NCBI GenBank assembly: GCA_029550925.1
Contig: JAKPGL010000229.1
Coordinates: 1 to 61,359, forward strand
Length of the DNA: 61,359 nucleotides
Reading direction: 5' to 3'
Origin: Planctomycetota bacterium
Lineage (GTDB): Bacteria; Planctomycetota; Planctomycetia; Pirellulales; Thermoguttaceae
Every line of letters begins with the position of its first letter. Positions within the stretch are counted from its first letter, which is position 1. Position numbers and translations under genes: made by a program. Below, piece by piece: positions 1 to 8,990 of this stretch. The notes beneath the pieces were generated by a model. That model ran no database searches. It was not told the origin of the DNA and saw nothing but the letters and a program-made list of their open reading frames with translations.

Positions 1-1
1 G

Positions 2-3000
2 CATCCGGTCCATCTGGGCGTTGTACGGTGGAAGGAATGGTTTCTGGTGCACGCCCGCATGACGCCGGCCCAGATCGAAGCCTTCAAGCAGGGCGGCTCT
101 TTTTCCGGTATTCGGATCACCGGCGCACGCAATAAAGAAGACCGCACCCTCTATTTCGACAACTTGGCCGTCTATCAGGAGGTGCTTCGGCCCTTGCAGT
201 TTGAACCCCGGCCCAAACGAGGCATTGAACCATTTCCGGGTCAGACCACCGGCGCCAACACCGGTCCCGGCCGGCTCCCCTTCCCCACCCGGGAAGAGAC
301 CATCCTGCCGGGCAATCTCACCGCCCAGTTCAAAACCTCTCTCCAGGAGGAAGGCGGGCAGTTTGTGTTTCGGTATGAAGGCCCTGACGGCCAATTGGTG
401 TATCGGTATCGGCCAGCAACTGGTACGCTCAGCGATGTGCAGGTGGAGTGGGTGGGCCGGGGCGCTGCGTTTCGGCCCATGGACGGCGGCGGCGTGTTTC
501 TCATCGCCCCCAATAAACCAACGCCCACCTCGCCCGAAGGCCTGAAACTGCTTCGTTGCCAGCGACAGGGCGACCGGGTCGAGTCCGTCTGGCAATGCCC
601 GTGGGAAGGCAAAACCATCGAACTGGCCTATACGTTTCGGCTCTGGCAGAAGTCGTTGGTGGTCGATGTGCGGTGTTTGGGCGGGCATGTAGGCGAGGTG
701 CAGTTCGGGGCGGCTGAGGGCGTGGAAAATCCCCGGTTGGTTACCCTGCCTTATTTAACCGGCGATTATCAGCATCGGCCTGCCGTCCTGGTCATGGGCC
801 CGCCGGAAAAGCCGCTTTTCCTGATGGGTCTGGTGGATCATTGCCGATCGAACGCCTCGGCCCTGTTTTTCCTCAATGAAGTCAAAGGGGAGCGGGCTGT
901 TTACAACGGCGGCGCACGCTACTTGCCGCGCACCGACGGCCAGCGAAACGATTGCTTCGAGCGGCTCTTTCTAACCGTTTCGCCGCGGTTTGAGGAAGTG
1001 TTGCCAAACGTACCGAATCCGAAGTCCCCTTGGATGCACGTGGCGGGCGAGCGTGTCTGGCGGGCGCATGGCGCCCACAATCGCCAGCAGGATTACGCCC
1101 TGTGGAAGCGGGTGGCCCGCTATGGGATGAGTAAAATCTTAATCACCGACCACGAGACCGGCTGGCGCGACGGCGGCGAGAGTTTTACGTTTCGCACCCG
1201 TGCCGCCCCAGGCAAAGGCGGCGACGAAGGTCAGGCCGAGTACGCCCGGAAAATCCGCGCCCTGGGGTTCCGCTACGGCATCTACAACAACTACACCGAT
1301 TACGCCCCAGTGAACGAATACTGGGACGAGGATTGTGTAACCCGGCTTTCCGACGGGTCTTGGCGGACGGCTTGGCCGCGCTGCTACAACCCCAAACCGG
1401 CCCGGGCCGTGGAGTTCGAGGCTCGGCTAGCCCCGATCATCCAGAAAAAGTTTCAGCTCGACACCGCCTATTGCGACGTACATACGGCGGTTCGGGCTTG
1501 GGACTATGTGGATTTCGACGCCCGCGTGCCGGGCGCCGGCACGTTCGCCGCCACCTTCTACGCCTACGGCGAAATCATGCTCCACCAAAAGGCCACCTGG
1601 GACGGCCCCGTCTATAGCGAAGGGAACAACCATTGGTATTACTGCGGCCTGACGGACGGCAATTACGGCCAGGATCAGGCGGCCCACTTGGACGAAAATC
1701 CGTGGCTCGTGGATTTCGATCTGCGGAAGCTCCACCCCTTGTGTTGCAATTTCGGGATGGGCAACTTAGGGATGTTTTTCGGCCGGGGGGAACGGCTGGG
1801 CGACACGCCGGAGGAGCGGGACCAGCGGTTGGATCGTTTCTTGGCCGCCACGCTGGCCTTCGGGCATACCGGGTTTTTGGTCATGGAAGGCGGCATTCCC
1901 AGCGCCGCCCGGAGTTATTTTGCCCTCCAGCAGGTCCATGCCGCCTACGCCCAGCAAGAGGCGGTCGATATTCGCTATGCGGACGAAAAAGGCAGCCTCC
2001 TGCCCAGCACCGAGGCGGTGGCTACCGGCGCCTTCCGTCGCTCCCAGGTGGTTACCACCTACGCCAATGGCCTGAAAGTATGGGTCAACGGACATCCGAC
2101 GGAAACCTGGAAACTGCCTGAGGTGGAACTTCCGCCCAACGGCTGGTTCGTCCAGGACCCGTCGGGCAAGCTGGCGGCCTTTAGCGCCCTGCGAGACGGA
2201 CGCCGCGTCGATTACGTCGATTCGCCGGAGTATCTATACGCCGACGGCCGAGGCCGGCTCAGCCGGTTTGACAAACTGGTTACCGACAGCCAAGCGGCGG
2301 CCATCAAGCGGTCGGACGGCCGGCTGGAACTGATCCCCATCCAAAAGTGCACTGCGCTGGGCGTCTGGTTGGGCGGCGGCAGCGGCCAGGCAATCGGCTT
2401 GGACGAAGAAGGCCATGAGCTTGGTCCAATACCTAGCCGGTTTTCTCGCGGATTGGTCCACATCGCGCCGGAAGCCCTTCAAGAGGCGGCCAGTAAAAAG
2501 GTGTTTAGCTATTTGCTCCGGCCAGGGCCTAAGCCAGATTTAGTGCTTCAATGCGATCGGTCTGAAGTGGCGCCGGGCGAAACGGTCCGGATCGTCGGCA
2601 AAACCGAGCACACTTATCAGGTTCCGGCGGACGTCAAACCCGGCCAAGTCCTCTGGGTCGAGCGGGACGGCGCCTGGATCGACTTCAGCGTGGTCCCTTT
2701 GGTGGACGCCTCGTTGCAGTTGGAGAATGGCCAGTTGCGATTGCGCCTCCGGCCGAACGTGGCCGGCCCGACCGAAGCAACTGTTCAGTTGGCCGATCCG
2801 ACCCAGGCCGGTCCACCCCAGGCCTATTCCCCGCAGAAAGTCCGCGTTACGCCAAAACAACTGGTGGAAATCTGCTGGCCCTTCCAAACGCCTGCCAAAG
2901 AAGGCCAGCGGGAACTCAAACTTCTGGTAGAAGCGGCTGGCTTGAAGTATGAACGAACCTGGTATCTGAAGACCCAGCGGGTAATTATGCCGGTGGCGGC

Positions 3001-3517
3001 ATTGCCCAGCGAGTTTCCGTTTGGCCAAGCCCTGCGCGGCAAGTCGGAGGAAAAACTCTCGCCGGACACAGGGGCGATGGTCCAGAGGCGTCGGGCGACC
3101 TCCTGCGGCGAGCTAACCCGAGAAGCTCTTTTCATGCACCCGCCCTATAAGACTGGGGTGGGATATGTCTGGGCGGAGTTCGGGCCGGTGGAACTGCCCA
3201 AAACGCCGTCGGCCATGTTCCGCTGCCAGATCGGCAAAGCCGACGGAAGCGATCCGGGCGACGGTATTCTCTTCCGGGTCGTGGTCATTGGGCCGGACGG
3301 CCAACAGACCACGGCAGCCGAAAAACAATGGACTCAGCACGCCTGGACCCCGCTGGAAGCCAGTCTAGGACCTTGGGCCGGGCAAAAGATTCGGCTGAAA
3401 CTAGTCGCCGATGTCGGCCCGGCGAACAATTCCGTGGGCGATTGGGCTGCCTGGACAGAAATGCGGATCGAAACCGCCCAACCGGTGCTCTCCAGCAGCC
3501 TGCACGATCGCCCCTGA
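2..3517 (+). CDS. Secreted glycosidase-like TIM-barrel protein, 5' end outside the window
   Basis: The reading frame is open from the first bases of the window, so the true start lies upstream; a GTG at 47 lacks a convincing ribosome-binding site. At least 1171 residues are encoded. The first part ends in a carbohydrate-binding-like stretch (FSGIRITGAR...YFDNLAVYQ). The middle looks like a glycoside-hydrolase barrel, with acid-rich strand ends such as LDTAYCDVHTAVRAWDY and GPVYSEGNNHWYYCG, whose Asp and Glu are candidate catalytic residues. The C-terminal third is beta-rich. The layout recalls large barrel glycosidases such as GH101, but I cannot assign a family. The gene is followed 250 bp later by an exported oxidoreductase, which fits a polysaccharide-degradation setting. 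Confident that it is a gene; family assignment is weak. Confidence 0.75.
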   Translation, partial: HPVHLGVVRWKEWFLVHARMTPAQIEAFKQGGSFSGIRITGARNKEDRTLYFDNLAVYQEVLRPLQFEPRPKRGIEPFPGQTTGANTGPGRLPFPTREETILPGNLTAQFKTSLQEEGGQFVFRYEGPDGQLVYRYRPATGTLSDVQVEWVGRGAAFRPMDGGGVFLIAPNKPTPTSPEGLKLLRCQRQGDRVESVWQCPWEGKTIELAYTFRLWQKSLVVDVRCLGGHVGEVQFGAAEGVENPRLVTLPYLTGDYQHRPAVLVMGPPEKPLFLMGLVDHCRSNASALFFLNEVKGERAVYNGGARYLPRTDGQRNDCFERLFLTVSPRFEEVLPNVPNPKSPWMHVAGERVWRAHGAHNRQQDYALWKRVARYGMSKILITDHETGWRDGGESFTFRTRAAPGKGGDEGQAEYARKIRALGFRYGIYNNYTDYAPVNEYWDEDCVTRLSDGSWRTAWPRCYNPKPARAVEFEARLAPIIQKKFQLDTAYCDVHTAVRAWDYVDFDARVPGAGTFAATFYAYGEIMLHQKATWDGPVYSEGNNHWYYCGLTDGNYGQDQAAHLDENPWLVDFDLRKLHPLCCNFGMGNLGMFFGRGERLGDTPEERDQRLDRFLAATLAFGHTGFLVMEGGIPSAARSYFALQQVHAAYAQQEAVDIRYADEKGSLLPSTEAVATGAFRRSQVVTTYANGLKVWVNGHPTETWKLPEVELPPNGWFVQDPSGKLAAFSALRDGRRVDYVDSPEYLYADGRGRLSRFDKLVTDSQAAAIKRSDGRLELIPIQKCTALGVWLGGGSGQAIGLDEEGHELGPIPSRFSRGLVHIAPEALQEAASKKVFSYLLRPGPKPDLVLQCDRSEVAPGETVRIVGKTEHTYQVPADVKPGQVLWVERDGAWIDFSVVPLVDASLQLENGQLRLRLRPNVAGPTEATVQLADPTQAGPPQAYSPQKVRVTPKQLVEICWPFQTPAKEGQRELKLLVEAAGLKYERTWYLKTQRVIMPVAALPSEFPFGQALRGKSEEKLSPDTGAMVQRRRATSCGELTREALFMHPPYKTGVGYVWAEFGPVELPKTPSAMFRCQIGKADGSDPGDGILFRVVVIGPDGQQTTAAEKQWTQHAWTPLEASLGPWAGQKIRLKLVADVGPANNSVGDWAAWTEMRIETAQPVLSSSLHDRP

Positions 3518-3770
3518 AGCGGTTTTTTCCCTCCCGTTGCCACAACCAAAATGTCCATCCGTTGCCCATGAAGTCTCCTCAGTTTAGAGCCCTTTTCCCA
3601 AAGGGCATAACGTAGGGGAGCACTTGTCCGCTGCTTGCCCCTTCGAAGAGACTTGGATACCATAGATATCCGTGCTCATGCGATTGGGTGTTTTCCAGGA
3701 GCGAGAGATTGTTGGGGAGACAATGTGTCCCATTGTGGTTGAAGGCTTGTTTTCAAGGGAGAGAAGAAGC

Positions 3771-5219
3771 ATGAACGGCGCACTTCGAGAAGCGGGACGG
3801 TTTTCTATAGGTGGATGGACGCCGCCGGAGTTTCGGGTGTCGCGTCGGCGTTGGCTCCAGACGGCTGCGGGGGCGTTGGCGGTTTCGACCTTAGGCGCCT
3901 ATGGCGAAGAGTTAATCCATCAGAAGCCGAGGCGGGTGGGATTGATCGGCGCCGGTTGGTACGGCAAAAGCGATCTGTGGCGGCTCAACCAGGTGGCGCC
4001 GATCGAGATCGTTTCCATTTGCGACCCCGACCGACACTATTTGGAAGAAGCGATCCAGATGGCCGCCCAGCGGCAGAAATCGGGCAACAAGCCCCGCGGT
4101 TATACCGACTATCGCCAAATGCTGAAGGAGCGGGACCTGGACATCGTATTGGTCGGCTCGCCGGATCATTGGCATGCGCTTCATGCGATAGCGGCCATCG
4201 AGGCGGGGGCGGACGTGTATCTGCAGAAGCCGACCAGTGCGGATGTGATCGAGGGGGAGGCCATCCTGGCCGCCGCCCGAAAACACGGTCGAGTGGTCCA
4301 GGTGGGCACCCAGCGGAAAAGCACCCCGCACCTGATCGACGCCAAGAAGCGGGTCGTCGAGGCCGGGCTGTTAGGGAAGGTGGGCCATGTGGACCTGTGT
4401 TGCTATTTCCACATGCGGGCCAACGGCAACCCGCCGGTGCAGCCCGTGCCGGACTATTTCGACTACGATATGTGGACCGGCCCAGCCCCGCTTCGCCCCT
4501 TCGACGGAATGCCCCATCTGCGGTGGTGGCGGACCTTCATGGAATATGGCAACGGGATTGTCGGCGACATGTGCGTCCACTTGCTCGATACGGTCCGGTG
4601 GATGTTGGGACTCGGTTGGCCCAAACGCATCAGTTCCGTCGGCGGCATCTACGTCCAAAAAGAAGGCAAATCCAATATCACCGACACGCAGACGGCCGTG
4701 TTTGAATACGACGGGTTCAACGTGGTCTGGCAACATCGCACCTGGGGGCTGCCGACCGATCCGGATTACCCCTGGGCCTTGTTCATCCACGGCGAAAAAG
4801 GCGTCTTGAAGGCCAGCACCATGCAGGCCGACTTCATCCCTTGGGACAAAAAGGCCGAGCGAATCCATTTCGACTGCCTCTATGAACGAGAACAATATCC
4901 CGAGGACTTGAAGGAAGAACGCATCGAGCTAAACGCCGCGCCGGCCACCCGCCGACACATGCTCGATTTTCTGGCGGCCATCGACAAACGCTCTCGACCC
5001 GTGGCCGACATCGAAGACGGCCACATCTCTAGCGCCAGTTGCATCCTGGCCAATATCGCGATGGAACTGGGCCGACCGCTGGTGTACGATCCGGTGAAAC
5101 GGGAAGTGGTAGGCGACGCCGAGGCAACCGCCCGATTGCGCCGCCCCTACCGGGCCCCCTGGCGCCATCCGGAACCAGAAACAGTCGCTTCGCCTGCCGC
5201 TGTTCCGAAACAGACATAA
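3771..5219 (+). CDS. Tat-exported Gfo/Idh/MocA-family oxidoreductase
   Basis: This 482-residue protein has an N-terminal twin-arginine signal (SRRRWLQTAAGALAVSTLGA), then a Rossmann NAD(P)-binding start (RRVGLIGAGWYGKSD), the family's substrate-side segment (VGSPDHWHALHAIAAIEAGADVYLQKP) and a C-terminal alpha/beta domain. Members oxidise or reduce sugars and related polyols with NAD(P). Planctomycetes carry many exported copies of unknown substrate. I chose the ATG at 3771 because it follows GAGAGAAGAAGC and leaves the Tat motif near the N-terminus; a longer frame starts at 3672. A stem-loop with flanking A and T runs lies 47 bp past the stop. The family call is firm; the substrate is unknown. 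Confidence 0.9.
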   Translation: MNGALREAGRFSIGGWTPPEFRVSRRRWLQTAAGALAVSTLGAYGEELIHQKPRRVGLIGAGWYGKSDLWRLNQVAPIEIVSICDPDRHYLEEAIQMAAQRQKSGNKPRGYTDYRQMLKERDLDIVLVGSPDHWHALHAIAAIEAGADVYLQKPTSADVIEGEAILAAARKHGRVVQVGTQRKSTPHLIDAKKRVVEAGLLGKVGHVDLCCYFHMRANGNPPVQPVPDYFDYDMWTGPAPLRPFDGMPHLRWWRTFMEYGNGIVGDMCVHLLDTVRWMLGLGWPKRISSVGGIYVQKEGKSNITDTQTAVFEYDGFNVVWQHRTWGLPTDPDYPWALFIHGEKGVLKASTMQADFIPWDKKAERIHFDCLYEREQYPEDLKEERIELNAAPATRRHMLDFLAAIDKRSRPVADIEDGHISSASCILANIAMELGRPLVYDPVKREVVGDAEATARLRRPYRAPWRHPEPETVASPAAVPKQT

Positions 5220-5648
5220 CTCCGCCGCAAAACGGCTGTTTCCTTATCGGCAGAGGGTTGGCGAAAAAATCGACGCCGGCGGCGATTTTCTGACCATCGC
5301 CGGGAAGACGCTGCCCGCTCCGAAAAGTTTTTTTCACCGGCCGGATTCCTGCCGACACTTCCCACCCCAAATGCCAGGTTGCTGGTCCGAAAAAGCCCGA
5401 ATCCTTAAAGAGAGTGTTTACCTTACCTCTCTTCTTGCAATGGGTTATGACGATTTCATTCTGACGCTGCTTGAATAGTTCCCGCCGTCGGCCCAAAACA
5501 TGGCCCCTTGGGGCGGAACCCAATAATCGCCGCCAACAATCTCCTTCGGCATGAAAGTTGCCCTTTTCTGAGCGGGGCCTGAGCTGTCGCTCAGCGTCTG
5601 GTCGCAGAGTATCCAGATCAACGACCCAAAAGAAAAGGAGTATTTTTC
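5220..5648. other. Intergenic region with a terminator-like hairpin
   Basis: No credible gene is visible in these 429 bases. The stretch holds the hairpin described at 5266-5289 and a small hairpin at 5579-5594 (CTGAGC, loop TGTC, GCTCAG). The second lies about 55 bases before the next start codon and could sit in that gene's leader. Confidence 0.5.
5266..5289 (+). terminator. Probable bidirectional intrinsic terminator
   Basis: AAAATCG at 5266-5272 pairs with CGATTTT at 5283-5289 around a GC-rich ACGCCGGCGG loop. The left side is preceded by further A residues, so the structure could work in either direction. It lies just downstream of the oxidoreductase stop at 5219. Confidence 0.5.
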
Positions 5649-6869
5649 ATGCAGAAATGGTTGGTAGGGTTGGTGATTTTCGGCGTATGTTTCTCAGCAA
5701 TGGCCGTGTGCGCGGCGGAGTCGTCCAAACCGGATGCGGAGGCAGGTCAGCCAGAGATTAAGCCAGATACGTCCAAGCCGGCGCCGTCGGACTCCCCGCA
5801 GGCAAAACCGGCCGGGGCCATTGGACCGGATCGGCAATTGCTGCAAAAGACCGTCGATCGAGGCTTGCAGTTTCTGGCCGGCGCCCAGGCCGAGGAGGGT
5901 TCCTGGAGTGGTCAGATGGGCATGGGTCCGACGGCCCTAGGCGCCTTGGCCTTTTTGCGTCATGGCCGACCGGCGACCGATCCCACCGTCGCCAAAGCCC
6001 TCAAGTACCTGGAAGAATACGTGCAGGAAAACGGCGGCATCTATACGCCCGGTGGCCGGATCGCCACCTATGAAACCTGTATCGCCCTGCTCTGTTTCCA
6101 GCAGGCCAACACCCAGGGCCGATATAACAAGATTCTGAAGGATGCGGAGGCGTTTTTGCGCGGCACGCCCTGGGACGAAACCCGCGGCAAACAGCGTTCG
6201 GACCTTTATTACGGCGGGGCCGGGTATAGTGCGAAAAGTCGGCCGGACCTGTCGAACACGGCCTTTTTGGTCGAGGCTCTGCGCGCGGCCGGCGCTAAGC
6301 CGGACGATCCAGCTATCCAAAGGGCCCTAGTCTTTGTCAGCCGGTGCCAAAACCTGGAAAGCGAACATAATACCACGCCGTTTGCCGGCAAAATCAACGA
6401 CGGCGGTTTTTACTATACCTGTGTGCTGGACAAGGCCGACCAGGAGCGTCAAGGTCCCCAAGGCGGCCTGCGCAGCTACGGCTCGATGAGCTATGCGGGC
6501 CTGAAAAGCATGGTCTATGCCGGGCTCAGCAAAGACGATCCCCGCGTCAAGGCGGTGCTCGGCTGGGTGCGGAAATACTATAGTGTGGCGGAAAACCCCG
6601 GCATGGGCGATGCCGGCGTGTATTACTATTACCACACCTTTGCCAAGGCGATGGCTGCGGCCGGCATCGACCTGGTCGAAGACGCCCAGGGCGTCAAGCA
6701 CGATTGGCGTCGGGAACTTGTCGAGGAGCTGGCCCGCCGGCAAAAGCCCGACGGCTCCTGGGTCAATACCAATCCCCGCTGGATGGAAGGCGACGCCAAC
6801 CTCTCGACCGCCTTCGCCCTGCTGGCTCTGTCGTATTGCCAGCCGCCTTCCACCCAACCACGACCATAA
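5649..6869 (+). CDS. Secreted prenyltransferase/squalene-cyclase-repeat protein
   Basis: This 406-residue protein starts with a signal peptide (MQKWLVGLVIFGVCFSAMAV, then an ACAA-type cleavage region) and a Pro/Lys-rich linker. The rest is an alpha/alpha-toroid with cyclase-type repeats, for example FLAGAQAEEGSWSGQMGMGP at about residue 75 and RQKPDGSWVNTNPRWMEGD near the end. The fold is that of squalene cyclases and protein prenyltransferases, but an exported copy is unlikely to be a terpene cyclase. Such proteins are common in planctomycetes with unknown function. The start follows AAAAGGAG with good spacing. A DUF1559 pseudopilin follows 75 bp downstream on the same strand. Confidence 0.85.
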   Translation: MQKWLVGLVIFGVCFSAMAVCAAESSKPDAEAGQPEIKPDTSKPAPSDSPQAKPAGAIGPDRQLLQKTVDRGLQFLAGAQAEEGSWSGQMGMGPTALGALAFLRHGRPATDPTVAKALKYLEEYVQENGGIYTPGGRIATYETCIALLCFQQANTQGRYNKILKDAEAFLRGTPWDETRGKQRSDLYYGGAGYSAKSRPDLSNTAFLVEALRAAGAKPDDPAIQRALVFVSRCQNLESEHNTTPFAGKINDGGFYYTCVLDKADQERQGPQGGLRSYGSMSYAGLKSMVYAGLSKDDPRVKAVLGWVRKYYSVAENPGMGDAGVYYYYHTFAKAMAAAGIDLVEDAQGVKHDWRRELVEELARRQKPDGSWVNTNPRWMEGDANLSTAFALLALSYCQPPSTQPRP

Positions 6870-6944
6870 TCCCCCAAGGAAGACAGGAAAAGAGAGGAAA
6901 GTAGGTGTTTTTGCTAAGAGTTTGAATAGAAGGAGTAGCCCTCG

Positions 6945-7970
6945 ATGCGAAAAGTTTTCAGGAATATGAATCGTGGTTTCACCTTAGTGGAACTTTTAGT
7001 GGTGATATTGATCATTGGAATATTGGTGGCTTTATTATTACCTGCAGTGCAGGCGGCCCGCGAGGCGGCCCGACGGACTCAATGCGCCAACAACTTAAAG
7101 CAAATCGGCCTGGCCGTGCATAACTACGTAGATCGGTCCCGCGGGATGCTGCCCAACGCCGGGTGGAGCGTACCCGGAAACTATCCAAACGATTATTCCC
7201 CGCTGGCCAAGATATTGCCCTACTGCGAACAGGCCCACTTGCAGGACTTAATCGACTTCCGGATTACGTTGGGGCATCCTGGGCGAGATGATTTGCCGGT
7301 CGCCTTGCAGACAGCCGCCTCCAAAGTGGTTCCGCTTTTCTTGTGCCCTAGCGATCCAGAACCTGCAGTCCACCAACTGACTATGCCTTCTGGGGCGGCC
7401 ATTCCGGTGGCGGGAACCAATTATGCCATGAATCAAGGGAGCGGCATGGACGGCATTTTCCATCCGGCCTTTGGGGCTTCAGATGGCCTTTGCTGGGTCG
7501 ATGCTCAGGTAAAGCTGGAAAGCATCCGGGACGGAACCTCCAATACGCTTGCTTTTACCGAATCCATCCGAGGTCCAGGAGGCACGAAAGCCATCACGGA
7601 CACGGTCAATCCCCGAGTGTATCGTCTCCAGGCGCCGACCAATTCTACGGTGTTAGCGGCGGCCGATGTCGAAGACTGGGATACGGTGTTTTCGTATGGC
7701 AGTGGCTGGGACGGCAACCGACTGACCTATTGGCTTCGCGGGTGTGTACCAGGCGGGCCGGTGATGAACGGCCGATTTCCACCCAATTTTAAAATTCCTG
7801 ATCTGACCGGCGGTTCCGCCAAGGTAACAGCCGCCCGCAGTTGGCACGCCAAAGGAGTCAATGCTCTGTTCTGCGACGGTGCGGTGCATTTCATTGACGA
7901 TTCGATCAGCCTGCGCGTGTGGCGGGCCTTGTGGACCCGCGCCGGTGGCGAAGTCGAAAATGAGTGGTAA
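6945..7970 (+). CDS. DUF1559 type II pseudopilin-like protein
   Basis: This 341-residue protein has a short charged leader, then the prepilin peptidase motif [10 protein letters not shown] and a hydrophobic helix ending in [20 protein letters not shown], which is the planctomycete DUF1559 signature. The C-terminus carries the usual [14 protein letters not shown] block. Such proteins are exported and cleaved like type II pseudopilins; planctomycetes have many paralogues and their roles are poorly known. The start at 6945 follows AGAAGGAG with suitable spacing. An ABC ATPase gene begins 51 bp downstream. Confidence 0.92.
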   Translation: MRKVFRNMNRGFTLVELLVVILIIGILVALLLPAVQAAREAARRTQCANNLKQIGLAVHNYVDRSRGMLPNAGWSVPGNYPNDYSPLAKILPYCEQAHLQDLIDFRITLGHPGRDDLPVALQTAASKVVPLFLCPSDPEPAVHQLTMPSGAAIPVAGTNYAMNQGSGMDGIFHPAFGASDGLCWVDAQVKLESIRDGTSNTLAFTESIRGPGGTKAITDTVNPRVYRLQAPTNSTVLAAADVEDWDTVFSYGSGWDGNRLTYWLRGCVPGGPVMNGRFPPNFKIPDLTGGSAKVTAARSWHAKGVNALFCDGAVHFIDDSISLRVWRALWTRAGGEVENEW

Positions 7971-8021
7971 TCTCTTGCGGTTTTTCTCAGCTTTTTGCCC
8001 TCATCTGTTGGAAATCTTACG

Positions 8022-8783
<762 letters not shown>

Positions 8784-8796
8784 CGCCGGGTAGGAG

Positions 8797-8941
8797 ACGT
8801 GGCGTCGTCTGTCCAGCCGGCGCGTTGTAGCGCCGCCTGTTTAGGTGGTCGCCGGCTCAGGCTAGACAGCCTAAGTAACGCCGGCTGTTAAGCCGGCAGG
8901 TAGCTCAGGCTAGACAGCCTAAGCTACGTGGCGTCGTCTGT
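8797..8941. repeat. Cluster of palindromic REP-like repeats, copy A
   Basis: Several repeats crowd between the ABC ATPase and permease genes. A 16-bp direct repeat (ACGTGGCGTCGTCTGT) occurs at 8797-8812 and 8926-8941. A 21-bp direct repeat, containing CAGGCTAGACAGCCTAAG, occurs at 8855-8875 and 8903-8923. The second copy lies in a near-perfect hairpin at 8900-8927 (GTAGCT, then AGGCT, loop AGAC, AGCCT, AGCTAC). Another hairpin, GCCGGCT-GTTA-AGCCGGC, is at 8880-8897. A related cluster follows the permease gene. Confidence 0.85.
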
Positions 8942-8990
8942 TCGACGGCGTTTCACTTATGGGGTGAGAATGTTTGCTGGAGAGATATCT

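Noticed and set aside
3815-4705. Plus-strand open frame of 296 codons inside the oxidoreductase gene
   Set aside because: It is a frame-shifted shadow with Arg/Gly/Pro-rich composition; the other frame encodes a clear oxidoreductase.
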